Shown piece after piece: positions 58,901 through 63,815 of a DNA stretch of 64,000 nucleotides (its first letter is position 1; every line of letters begins with the position of its first letter). The stretch is from the NCBI RefSeq assembly GCF_004522235.1, contig NZ_SDLT01000019.1, positions 23,477-87,476 on the forward strand. Reading direction: 5' to 3'. The notes under the pieces are model-generated. The model did not search any database, was not told the DNA's origin, and was given only the letters and a program-made list of their open reading frames with translations. Origin of the DNA: Amycolatopsis nivea (GTDB lineage: Bacteria > Actinomycetota > Actinomycetes > Mycobacteriales > Pseudonocardiaceae). Both the position numbers and the translations under genes were made by a program.

Positions 58901-61514
58901 TGTCCACTGAGGACCGCAGCACGAGGGTATTGACGAAGAACCCGGTCAGCTGCTCAAGTTCCGCCCGCTCGCGTCCGGACACTGCGGTGCCGACCGCGAT
59001 GTCCCGTTGCCCGCTATACGCAGCCAGGACGACCTGGACGGCCGCAGTCAGGGTCATGAACAGCGTGGCACCCTGTGTGCGGCCCGCTTCCGCGATGGCG
59101 CGGACCAACTCGGCGAGCAGGTCGTGCCGGTGCACCGCGCCTTCGGTGGTGCGCTGCGGGGGCCGGGGGCGGTCGGTCGGCAGTGTGAGAGGTTCGAGGC
59201 CGTCGAGTGCTTCGCGCCAGTAGCCGAGCTGGTCGAGACGTTCGGACGCCAGCCGCCACTGGGCGTAGTCCTGGTAGCCGAGCGGAAGCGGGGGCAGGGA
59301 CGCGCCGCCGTACAGGTCGAGGAGTTCGCCGGTGAGCACGGCGATCGACCGGCCGTCCGTCACGATGTGGTGCTGGCACAGGAGAAGCAGGTGCTCGTCC
59401 GGGGCGAGCGGGAACAGGACGGATCGAGTCAGCGGACCCGTCCGGAGGTCGAACGGTGCGCGCAGTTCAGCCTTCAGTGTCTCGTCGTCCGGGGTGGAAT
59501 CCGCTATCCTCAAGGGTAGTTCCCCGGTTGGCGCTATCCGCTGTTTTCCTTGTCCCTCAATGGAATCGAAGGTCGTTCGCAGCGATTCGTGCCGCGCGCA
59601 CAGCGAGGCCAGCGCCCCGTGCAGCTTGTCGAGGTCGAGCGGGCCGGACAGGCGGATCCCGACGCCGGTGTTGTACTCGGTGCTGCCGCAGGTCATCTCG
59701 TCGAGGAGCCACAACCGCCGCTGCGCCGGAGACAGCGGAAGCAGTTCCCTCGGCGACGCCACCGGAATCGCCTGCTCGGCTCGCGGACCACTTTCCAGCA
59801 GTCGGGCGAGCTGTGCCACGGTGGGCGCGTCGAAGAGCGCCCGCGCCGAGAGGTCCGCGCCGAACCTCCGGCGCAGGCGGGACAAGGCCTGCACGGCCAG
59901 GATCGAGTCGCCGCCCAAGGCGAAGAAATCGTCCTCGACACCGATCCGGTCCAGGCCCAGCACTTCCGTGACGACCTCGGCAACGGCGCGTTCAGTATCC
60001 GTCCCTGGCTCGGCACCTTCCGGCTCCGCCGACGGCGCAGGCAGCGCTCTCCGATCGACCTTTCCATTGGCACTCAACGGAAGCTCGTCCAACACGACAA
60101 TCGCCGACGGCACCTGATAACTCGGCAACACCGCCGCGACAACGGCTTTCAAATCCTTCCGCAGCGCGCCCGGCACCAACACGACGTAGCCGACCAGCCG
60201 CTTGATGCCCGATCCGTCCTGCCGCGCGACGACCACGGCCTCCGCGACCGTGTCGTCCGCGGCAAGCACGGATTCGATCTCACCGAGTTCCACCCGGAAC
60301 CCGCGGATCTTGACCTGATCGTCGGTACGGCCGAGAAATTCCAGCTCGCCCCGGTCGTTCCGGCGGACCACGTCGCCAGTACGGTACATCCGCTCGCCCA
60401 GCACCACGGGATCGGCGACGAACTTCTCCGCCGTCGCCCCGGGACGCGCCCAGTAGCCGCGCGCCAGCCCCGCGCCGGCCAGGTACAGGTCGCCGGTCGG
60501 GACCGGATTCAACGCGTCGTCCAGGACATACGCGCGCACGCCGTCCAGCGGGCGGCCGATCGGAATCGCCGTGACGTCCGCCGACTCGACCGCGTGGGCC
60601 GTCATGAAGGTGGTGGTCTCGGTCGGACCGTACCCGTCGACGACCGTGACGCCGGGGCAGGCCCGCAACACCCGCCGCACCGCTCCGGGCGGGACGACGT
60701 CGCCGCCGGTCCAGACCTCTCGCACACGCTGGAAACAGTCCGGCGCTTCCTGCGCGACGACCCGGAAAAGGCCCGCGGTCAACCAGATCGCACCGACCTC
60801 GAACCGGGACAGAACTTCGCGGAGGCTCTCGACGTCGAGGTCACCAGGCGGCGCGACCACCACGGTCCCGCCGTTCAAGAGCGGGACCCACATCTCATAC
60901 GTGGAGGCGTCGAAGGCCGCAGGCGAGTGCAGCAACACCCGCCGATGCGCGTCCCGAGCGAATCTCCGGTCCGCCGCGAGCGCCGCAACATCCCGATGCC
61001 GGACCGCGACCCCCTTGGGCGTTCCAGTCGAGCCGGAAGTATGCATCAGATACGCCAGATTGTCCGGATGCAGTGCCACGGAGGGGAATTCCGCCTCCGG
61101 CAACGCCCGCCCGAGCACGACGATTTGTCCACTGTGGACCTCCGCCGCCCGGACCGGGTCGTCAGTCAGCAGCACCGTGACCCCGGCCTCGCCCAGCAGC
61201 GTCCGCAACCGCCCGTCCGGCGCCCGCCGATCGAGCGGAACATACGCCCCGCCCGCGATGACCACCGCCAACTCCGCGACGACCAGCCCGGCCGACCGCT
61301 CCGCCAACACCCCGACCCGGTCCTCCGTACGCAACCCGAGCCGCAGCAGGTAGGCGGCGAGCTTGCCTGCCTCACCGGCCAACTCGGCGTAGGTCAGGCG
61401 GGTCTCCGCACTTTCGACAGCGAGTGCATCCGGAGCCCGCCGCACCTGAGCAGCGAACAACGCAGGCAGAGCAGCAGCCGGATCCGGTTCGGCTGATTTG
61501 TCTTGGGCGGTCAT
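43971..61514 (-). CDS. NRPS, five modules A-T / (C-A-T-E)x3 / C-A-T
   Basis: A 5,847-residue synthetase that starts the assembly line. Approximate domains are A1 15-500, T1 505-575; C2 590-1010, A2 1028-1490, T2 1515-1585, E2 1600-1995; C3 2005-2450, A3 2450-2905, T3 2930-3000, E3 3010-3400; C4 3418-3850, A4 3860-4310, T4 4345-4415, E4 4420-4815; C5 4829-5270, A5 5278-5735, T5 5760-5830. Carrier serines lie near 536, 1547, 2965, 4375 and 5792. It begins with A-T and no C, so a free amino acid primes it. Pockets by eye are DAYWWGGTFK (A1, A2; Val-like), DAYFWGVTFK (A3, A4; Ile-like) and DAYWWGGVFK (A5; Val-like). C2 is L-type (HHIVTDG); C3-C5 follow E domains and are D-type (HHVLLDG). The E domains keep HHLVVDG/HHLVIDG and EGHGRE. 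It starts 77 bases after the PBP-type enzyme gene. Confidence 0.95.
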   Translation of the reverse strand: MTAQDKSAEPDPAAALPALFAAQVRRAPDALAVESAETRLTYAELAGEAGKLAAYLLRLGLRTEDRVGVLAERSAGLVVAELAVVIAGGAYVPLDRRAPDGRLRTLLGEAGVTVLLTDDPVRAAEVHSGQIVVLGRALPEAEFPSVALHPDNLAYLMHTSGSTGTPKGVAVRHRDVAALAADRRFARDAHRRVLLHSPAAFDASTYEMWVPLLNGGTVVVAPPGDLDVESLREVLSRFEVGAIWLTAGLFRVVAQEAPDCFQRVREVWTGGDVVPPGAVRRVLRACPGVTVVDGYGPTETTTFMTAHAVESADVTAIPIGRPLDGVRAYVLDDALNPVPTGDLYLAGAGLARGYWARPGATAEKFVADPVVLGERMYRTGDVVRRNDRGELEFLGRTDDQVKIRGFRVELGEIESVLAADDTVAEAVVVARQDGSGIKRLVGYVVLVPGALRKDLKAVVAAVLPSYQVPSAIVVLDELPLSANGKVDRRALPAPSAEPEGAEPGTDTERAVAEVVTEVLGLDRIGVEDDFFALGGDSILAVQALSRLRRRFGADLSARALFDAPTVAQLARLLESGPRAEQAIPVASPRELLPLSPAQRRLWLLDEMTCGSTEYNTGVGIRLSGPLDLDKLHGALASLCARHESLRTTFDSIEGQGKQRIAPTGELPLRIADSTPDDETLKAELRAPFDLRTGPLTRSVLFPLAPDEHLLLLCQHHIVTDGRSIAVLTGELLDLYGGASLPPLPLGYQDYAQWRLASERLDQLGYWREALDGLEPLTLPTDRPRPPQRTTEGAVHRHDLLAELVRAIAEAGRTQGATLFMTLTAAVQVVLAAYSGQRDIAVGTAVSGRERAELEQLTGFFVNTLVLRSSVDSAQPFDDFLTEFRETVLAAFAHGDVPFDRVVEEAQPERDPSRTPLVQAVVVLQRPLVEERTVAGLQVSEYALPRPSARFDLVVEFWPQPDGLRVTVEYATALFDAATIERLTQSLEVLLAGIATDPARPIADLPLLTADDRRFLLPAPAESTPVETVPERFDRCAERQPDQTAVVSGDIRLTYAELQSRANGLAQRLIRQGVRPEERVGVLMDRSADLVVAVLAILKAGAAYLPLDLRAPADRLRCVLDGVSLVLTDHTWHDTAATVHKGTSLVVADVDGPAPEITLSPQNLAYVEYTSGSTGVPKGVAVRHADVTALATDPRFASHERVLLHSPLAFDASTYELWVPLLNGGTVIVAPPGDLDADAIQQLVAQHDITALWLTAGLFRLFAEETPECFAGLREVWTGGDVVPPPAVRRVLDRCPGTAVVDGYGPTETTTFATSFRMSAEVPDVIPIGTPLRDVRIHVVDDRFRLLPRGAAGEVCIAGAGLARGYFGQPGLTAERFVADPFGEPGSRMYRTGDLGRWRTDGTLEFLGRVDDQVKIRGFRVEPAEIERALAAEEGVAQAFVTIRATGGRKQLVGYVVPANIDTEALRRAVARTLPDYMVPSVLVPLAELPLTANGKVDRRALPEPQVASERTVAPRTEREAVLAGIWADVLGLDRVGVDDNFFALGGDSILSIQVSSRARQAGLSVTTADLFRHQTIAALAPTVSEAAAIPARGPESGDVVLTPIQHWFFGLDADRFDQTIAVELPADVDLTALIRALAALSERHDALRMRFSHDREAWHQHNAPVGEGHTLLRWSLTGEPRTLHLAAHHLVVDGVSWRLLLEDLDRAYQQAVREEPIDLGPRTTSYREWASRLAEHAAAGGFDDELAHWWELPTPAPLPVDGTAENTFGRARVVTARLTADETRALLREVPQAYRTQVNDVLLAALGRVLGDWTGHRPVIDLEGHGREELFDGVDLSRTVGWFTSIFPVALDVPDGWGAALKAVKEQLRAVPRRGIGYGALRYLAGSAPVIEPQVSFNYLGQFDLPGGLTLHRELALDVSPDTVRPHLLEVVGRVEGGELELAWHYAEGVHEESTVDRLATAMAEALREIIRHCAEPEAGGRTPSDFPLAAIEQSTVDALVGDGRDVEDIYPLTPMQAGMVFHDLAQSGDRVYFEQVSFTVDDVPDPQRLGEAWRRMVERTPILRSRIVWDGVPQPLQIVHRKVELPVSYLDWSTVDAEEALKRLLAQDLAEGFDLAQAPLARLVIAKESATRVRVLWTFHHVLLDGWSVFGMLSDIVALLRGEEPPVRPPFRDYAAWLAAQDDERAEAHWRAELAGVAPTPLPLERPAARTHTSSSTGRIPVELDDETSAAVYAFARRNRLTVNTVVQGAWAALLARYSGEAKVCFGATVSGRPAELPGADDIPGIFINTLPVRVRLDGTCAVTDWLRDLQAAQAESRRFGHVGLTKLQAWSGGGSLFDSIVVFENYPIDEVSELRDVRAAERTSYPLGVVAYPGRKLSLILTHDPERIGDSAAARLAAHLEALVRGMVAAPHEPVSRVPMLSETEINHLLAERNETARPLPAKAVPELFEAQVRRSPDALALVTDDEQITYRELDVRANRLAHRLIAAGVRAEDRVAVLMNRSPELVVAELAIVKAGGAYLPLDLRAPADRLRLLLHEAEATVLLADAAWLETAEDVHTGTVLTGDSSAPATPPDVRVDPEQLAYVIYTSGSTGRPKGVSARHCDVVALTLDQRFARHDRILLHSQQAFDAATYELWVPLLNGGTVVLAPPGDVDVETLGRSLTTHGVTGAFLTTGLFRLVAQESPEVFAGVREVWTGGDAVPAAALRRVQAACPDTLVADVYGPTETTTFATVHPLPGEVPDVVPIGGPLDHTRVYVLDDDLRLVPPGAPGELHIADAGLARGYLGRSGLTADRFVADPFGPPGERMYRTGDLVRWNDEGALEFVGRADEQVKIRGFRVEPSEIEAALGEHPGVEQAAVLAREDGGVKRLVAYIVGKTDGLAEFLGRTLPDYMVPAAFVRLERFPVNVNGKLDRQALPTPEFGARDHVAPRTERERAIAEIWADVLSVDRVGATDDFFELGGDSILSMQVVSRARRAGLELQPGDLFAHRTPAALAAAARTATTVAEHGPVHGPVPLTPIQRWFFATQTAEPDHFHQFVHLGTLDPDAARAAVEALLAHHDALRMRFARGETHWLQENGPVGAEAPLVRFEQDRLSVHHLVVDGVSWRVLIEDFERAYDQVREGKPIDLGPRTTSFRDWAIRLSEHAAAGGFDDELGYWRGVSGRTTVPVDGRGDATNASLRSVTVRLSAAETGALLRDVPKAYRTQVNDVLLTALGRVLRDWTGGTAVVDLEGHGREDLFDDVDLSRTVGWFTTVFPVALDVPDDWGKALKSVKEQLRAVPRRGIGYGALRYLTGTAPEIDPQVSFNYLGQFGSGRLESDESPRSARAHLLDVVGRVESDELELTWYYAEGIHEESTVDTLAAAMTSALREIIRHCAEPGAGGRTPSDFPLAALDQSTVDELVGDGREIEDVYPLTPMQSGMVFHALSQPGERVYFQQVGFVLDGVEDLAALERAWRRVVDRTPVLRTRIAWEGVPEPVQVVQRQVPVPIVRHDWRGRTPDERDQAWQDLLAADRAQGLDFTEMPLLRLAFARLSDAEFRVLWTFHHVLLDGWSVFGVLSDVFAAYSGAELPERPPFRDYVAWLDRQDDAAAEEHWRRELGSLVAPARLPYDRAPAQAHTSRSSEWLRVPVENSGRLRDFARRAGLTLNTVLQGAWALVLARLSGERDVCFGTTVSGRPVDLPGADDITGIFINTLPVRTTVTGADVTEWLAELQAAQVESRRYSHLPLTKLQAWSGCGGSLFDSIVVFENYPIDKASTPGLRLRDVDAAETTNYPISIVASPGEQLTLDIGYDPDLFDPETAERITRQLLAVLDAFSAGPGSLEDIELLTTAERQQVLHDWNDTAQPLPDDDLSELFAEQVRQAPEAVAVAGDGIRLTYAELDRQSDRLARYLVSLGAGPETLVGVLMDRSPGLIVAELAIVKAGAAYLPLDTRAPEPRLKTLLSGVKILVTDDKWRDTAAKVHSGPTAVPGEHSAAVKLPKADPANLAYVMYTSGSTGKPKGVAPTRRDIVALAADRRFAGHRRVLLHASQAFDASTYELWVPLLNGGTVVVAPPGDLDLDTIGRLFAEHRVDAAFLATGLFRLAARETPEIFRGLKEVWAGGDAVPSAAVRRVRETCPDTTVVDVYGPTETTTFALAHPVLGPVPDVVPIGKPLDNTRAYVLGLDLRPVPPGALGELHLAGAGLARGYYGAPGLTAERFLPDPFGPPGERMYRTGDLVRWTARGELDFAGRVDEQVKIRGFRIEPGEVEAALAAHPGISQAAVLAREDHGVKRLVAYYTGEADELPAFLGRTLPDYMVPAAFVRLDRFPLNHNGKLDRNALPAPDFAATGARTAPATEAERVLAGIWSEVLGVEDVGAETNFFELGGDSILSIQVVSRARRAGLILLPHKVFRHPTLAALAAHAGGDRGPKAEQGPVVGEAPLTPIQRWYFETQPERFDQRVVLEFAEDVDEPALRRALATVWAHHDALRLRFGQTQHSDPPGPADLLVGEPVFDFRHGPLLNTVLDGRRLLLAAHHLVIDGVSWRILLEDLETAYRGDDLEPKTTSFLAWARRLAEHAEAGGFDDELAHWQALPPVTPGEPGIIADTREVTVRLTAEETRALLQDVPEVYRTQVNDVLLTALGRVLRDWTGEIPVIDLEGHGREDLFEGVDLSRTVGWFTSMFPVALDVPDEWGLALKSVKEQLRAIPRRGIGYGALRYLTGTAPAIDPQVSFNYLGQFSAAEGGLFRVGSLDADVDPEAPRTHMLDVVGRVEAGVLELTWSHATAGDAVETLAEQMLTALREIIVHCAEPDAGGRTPSDFPLAALDQAGVDQLVAGQTVEDIYPLTPMQGGMVFHGLSQTAQGMYFEQATFVLEGVTDPQRLGAAWQQVVDRTPVLRTSFVWTGVDEPVQVVHREAELPVRHLDWTELDTHDAELARLLAEDRAEGLDLAVAPLARIALARLSGTEVLVLWTFHHVLLDGWSVFQVLSDVCTAYAGQPLPSRPPFRDYLAWLGEHDQAASEEFWRTALAGIEGPTQLPTDRTPPSGHAPCSAEWLPVHLDRAATARLDAFVKRHGLTHNVVLQGAWALLLSVYSGQNDVVFGATSSGRPAEVPGVDDIPGIFINTLPVRVAVDRSVSVAEWLARLQTAQAEARGHGHVPLARVQGWAGLPGGVNLCDSLVVFENYPITGAAAGHGLTVRDLSARETTNFPITVVASPGSELTVDVGYDPALFDPATVTSLAARLLEILSGLTADGDRTLGSVPIMTAAETQLLAERAATCGAPEPRSLPDLFAEQVRLRPNALAAVLDGEPVTYAELNRRANRLANRLAGLGLRPEEPVGLAVDHADAVIAELAVVKAGGAYLPIDARAPLERQRMLLDGVRFIVAAEEHPLGQTVLLSSVDDEPDSDPELGTDPDQAACVMYTSGSSGVPKGVVVRHRDIAALAADHRFRGGAHERILLHSPLAFDASTYELWVPLLTGGWVVTSPDTGLDAPLLRGLVREHGLTSVWVTAGLFRILAQETPECFAGLREVWTGGDVVPAEAVRRVLAACPGLRVVDGYGPTETTVFATAYPMDAPPPDRIPIGRPLDGARVRVLDADLRPVPPGVPGELCLAGAGLARGYRDRPGLTADRFVADPEGPPGERMYRTGDVVRWRPDGALEFLGRRDDQVKLRGFRVEPGEVEAALARHPDVAQAAVLVREHQPGAKRLVAYVVSAAGEEALREFLARSLPDYLVPSVFVALDRLPVSANGKLDRRALPAPQAAETGHVEPATETERALAGIWAEVLGADRVGTQDNFFSLGGDSLRSLQISAQASALFDVRLTPADVMAARTVAALAETVEDLVLSELERLAAELES

Positions 61515-61591
61515 CGTCGTTCGCTACCTTCCGGGCACACCAAGGGATCCCGCCTGGCGCGGGTGGGGGACGAGGAGTCAGGAGGGCGGCC

Positions 61592-62881
61592 TCAGCACCG
61601 CCGCGCGAGCCGGCCGCCGATTTCGACGGCGGTTGCCGCGCCGGGGTCGCCGCGGAACCGTCCGCACGGGGTGGCGCGGCCGGTCGCCGGGTCGCGGACG
61701 GTGAAGCTGCCGTCGGCGTACCGGGTCAGTTCGGGGAAGACGTCGCCGTCCACGTCGAGGCACGCGCCGCCGTCGGCGGTCGGCCGGATCGTGTATCCGA
61801 GGGCTCCGTTGCGATAAGTGCCGAAATCGCCGTTCGGCAGCGGAATCGGGCAGGATTCCGCGCCCTGGAGGCGATATGGCGGAAGGCCGAGGTCCGGCAG
61901 TTCCGCGGCCAGGTCGTGCCAGAGGTCGGTGCCGCCCGCGCCGTTGGCAGTCAGCGCGAGCACGCAGGCCCCGGCCTGGTCGATCCGCAGGTGGCACGAG
62001 GTGCCGTCGGCCGTGCCGTCGTGGCCGAGCCAGCGGAACTCCTCATCGCCGAAACAGGCCAGCCCCAGTCCCCAGCCGTCGGCGAGGCCGAACGGTTCCG
62101 CGACGGGCACCGGCCGGTGCAGGTCGCTCGCGGTGACGACGTCGAGCAATCCCGGTTTGCCGAGGTGGACCCGCCCGAGCGCGACCAGGTCGCGGGCGCT
62201 CAGCGCGAGCGCGCCCGCCGGGTCCAGCATCGGCGGCAGCACCTGTTCGAGCGGACGCTCGCCGTCGCGCGCGTGCCCGGTCGCGACGCCCGGGCTGTCG
62301 ACGTAGACCGGCTCGATCTCCAACGGCCGCAACAGAATCGACTCGACCGCCTCGCGCCAGCCCATCCCGGTGACCTCTTCGATCAGCAGGCCGACGAGCG
62401 CGTAGCCGAGGTTGGAATAGGAGAACGCGGCGCCGGGCTCGCAGACGAACTCCGCGGCCCGCACCTCCTTCCGGCAGGACCCGCCCGCGTCGGCCGGGTC
62501 CGAGGGCAGCCCGCTGGTGTGGCTCAGCAGCCTGCGCAAGGTCAGCTCGGCGGACAGCGAGGGGTCGCCGAGAATCTCGCCTACCGGCTGGTCCAGCTCG
62601 AGATCGCCGTCGGAGACGAGCATCATCGCCAGGGTCGCGGTCGCCACCTTGGTGATCGAGCCGATCGGCACCCGCGAGTCCGCCCGCATCGGCCTGCCGC
62701 CGCCCGCCGAACCGGTCTGGACCATGACCGTCTCGCCGCCGGACCACACCGCGACCTGCGCTCCCCGCACCCGATGCCGGGCGGCCAGCCGCGGGAGCAC
62801 TGCGGCCAGCCGGCCCGCATCGCCGGCGCCGGGCACCGGCCGCGGTCTCGGGACAGCGAATCTTTCTTTCCGGGAGTGCAT
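61592..62881 (-). CDS. PBP-type (SurE-like) candidate peptide offloading cyclase
   Basis: A 429-residue serine beta-lactamase/DD-peptidase-fold protein with no signal peptide. Active-site motifs are SITK (Ser of SxxK, in VPIGSITKVATA), YSN (AAFSYSNLGYAL) and a third-strand HDG (GHDGTADGTS). A C-terminal domain of about 110 residues (GTYRN, DGGACLDVDGDVFPEL) resembles the lipocalin-like tail of stand-alone PBP-type thioesterases. Those enzymes take the peptide from the last carrier and close it head to tail, needing a D C-terminal residue, which matches the terminal E domain of the partner NRPS. Its place first in the NRPS unit and its cytosolic form favour this role. A true beta-lactamase or esterase remains the alternative. 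I chose the ATG at 62881, preceded by AAAGG. Confidence 0.82.
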   Translation of the reverse strand: MHSRKERFAVPRPRPVPGAGDAGRLAAVLPRLAARHRVRGAQVAVWSGGETVMVQTGSAGGGRPMRADSRVPIGSITKVATATLAMMLVSDGDLELDQPVGEILGDPSLSAELTLRRLLSHTSGLPSDPADAGGSCRKEVRAAEFVCEPGAAFSYSNLGYALVGLLIEEVTGMGWREAVESILLRPLEIEPVYVDSPGVATGHARDGERPLEQVLPPMLDPAGALALSARDLVALGRVHLGKPGLLDVVTASDLHRPVPVAEPFGLADGWGLGLACFGDEEFRWLGHDGTADGTSCHLRIDQAGACVLALTANGAGGTDLWHDLAAELPDLGLPPYRLQGAESCPIPLPNGDFGTYRNGALGYTIRPTADGGACLDVDGDVFPELTRYADGSFTVRDPATGRATPCGRFRGDPGAATAVEIGGRLARRC

Positions 62882-63815
62882 GACCAAGCCTTTCGAATAC
62901 TCGTAGGAGCCGCCCGGGGAATTGCCCCCCGCCCGCGCGGCACTAGCCCCAGCAGAGCGCGGCCGTCTTCAAGACCGGACCCGCGCCGGAATCCATACCC
63001 TGCCTAGCGCGGTTGCGCTCCAGCAACCGCCAAACGAAGGACTGCGGCATACGCCGGTTCGCACCCAGCGTCACACATTGCCGAGAGCATTCTAAAATAT
63101 GAACAACGGACTCACACCTCAGGGCGACACACAGATAAGCGGACGGTCCGCCTTCGCATTCGGCCGACGTCCCGACCGCACCCGGAACCGTTTCCGACTG
63201 CTCCGACCAGCGTAAACCCGTCATTATCCCGGCCGCCTCGACAATGATCGAAACCGCCGAAGTAGTGCCAACGGACGCTGCCGTTGCCCCGACCGCAGCA
63301 ACATCACCGCCGCGAGCGGGAGTTCAGCCGCGTCCCGGAAAACGATCACCTTCCGCCTCTCCTTAAACGCTTCCGAACAGCTAGCGGGACAAGTCGATCA
63401 GGAAGAATCGGCGATTCGCTCCGCTAAACCTCACCCGATCACCGGAAAATTCCGCCGACTCCCCTCCGCGCGGAATTCACCGCCCTCCCCGCACGACCAC
63501 ACGAATGGCGCGCGACGGCAGTAGCCCTTACTCCCGGGTAACTCGCCGCACTTCCCGTCGTTCCGCCATGAGACCGCCACAGTCGATTCCGGCATGAGCA
63601 CCTCCGCCCGCACAGTCGCCCCCGCCGCCGGAAACGTTGCACCTTCTCCGCGACCAATAACCGAACAGCGGAACCCGCTTCCAACTGTCGGCAAGCTGTC
63701 AATAAGATGCATATTCCGCAGCATTTCCGACCGCACAGATCGGTAAAAGGGAACCATCGGGCCGATTGCCCACGAATTGACTATCACCCACTGTCCACTC
63801 AGGACAGACGTGCCC
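62882..63815. other. Long non-coding stretch upstream of the NRPS operon
   Basis: This 934-base stretch holds no convincing gene. Short open frames on both strands lack recognisable domains. It has more AT-rich patches than its surroundings, for example around 63089-63100 and 63215-63225. It presumably carries the promoter and a long leader for the PBP-type enzyme / NRPS unit. A TAGAAT-like -10 occurs on the minus strand near 63089-63094, but no matching -35 was found. Confidence 0.5.
63791..63807 (-). terminator. Short hairpin after the MFS gene
   Basis: CTGTCC (63791-63796) pairs with GGACAG (63802-63807) around ACTCA, 9 bases beyond the stop of the partial MFS gene. The stem is only six base pairs, so termination is uncertain. 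The word also resembles the GTCCACWGWGGAC motif found repeatedly in the NRPS genes. Confidence 0.4.

Noticed and set aside
30177..61139. GTCCACWGTGGAC copies as transcription terminators
   Set aside because: They lie inside essential parts of NRPS coding sequence and have only 6-bp arms with a one-base centre.
61592..62881. A secreted beta-lactamase conferring resistance
   Set aside because: No signal peptide, an extra C-terminal domain and direct linkage to an NRPS without thioesterase make a PBP-type release enzyme more likely, though not proven.
62943..63224. A 93-codon minus-strand frame upstream of the PBP-type enzyme gene
   Set aside because: No domain, unusual composition and no ribosome-binding site. 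It may be a relic but cannot be supported.
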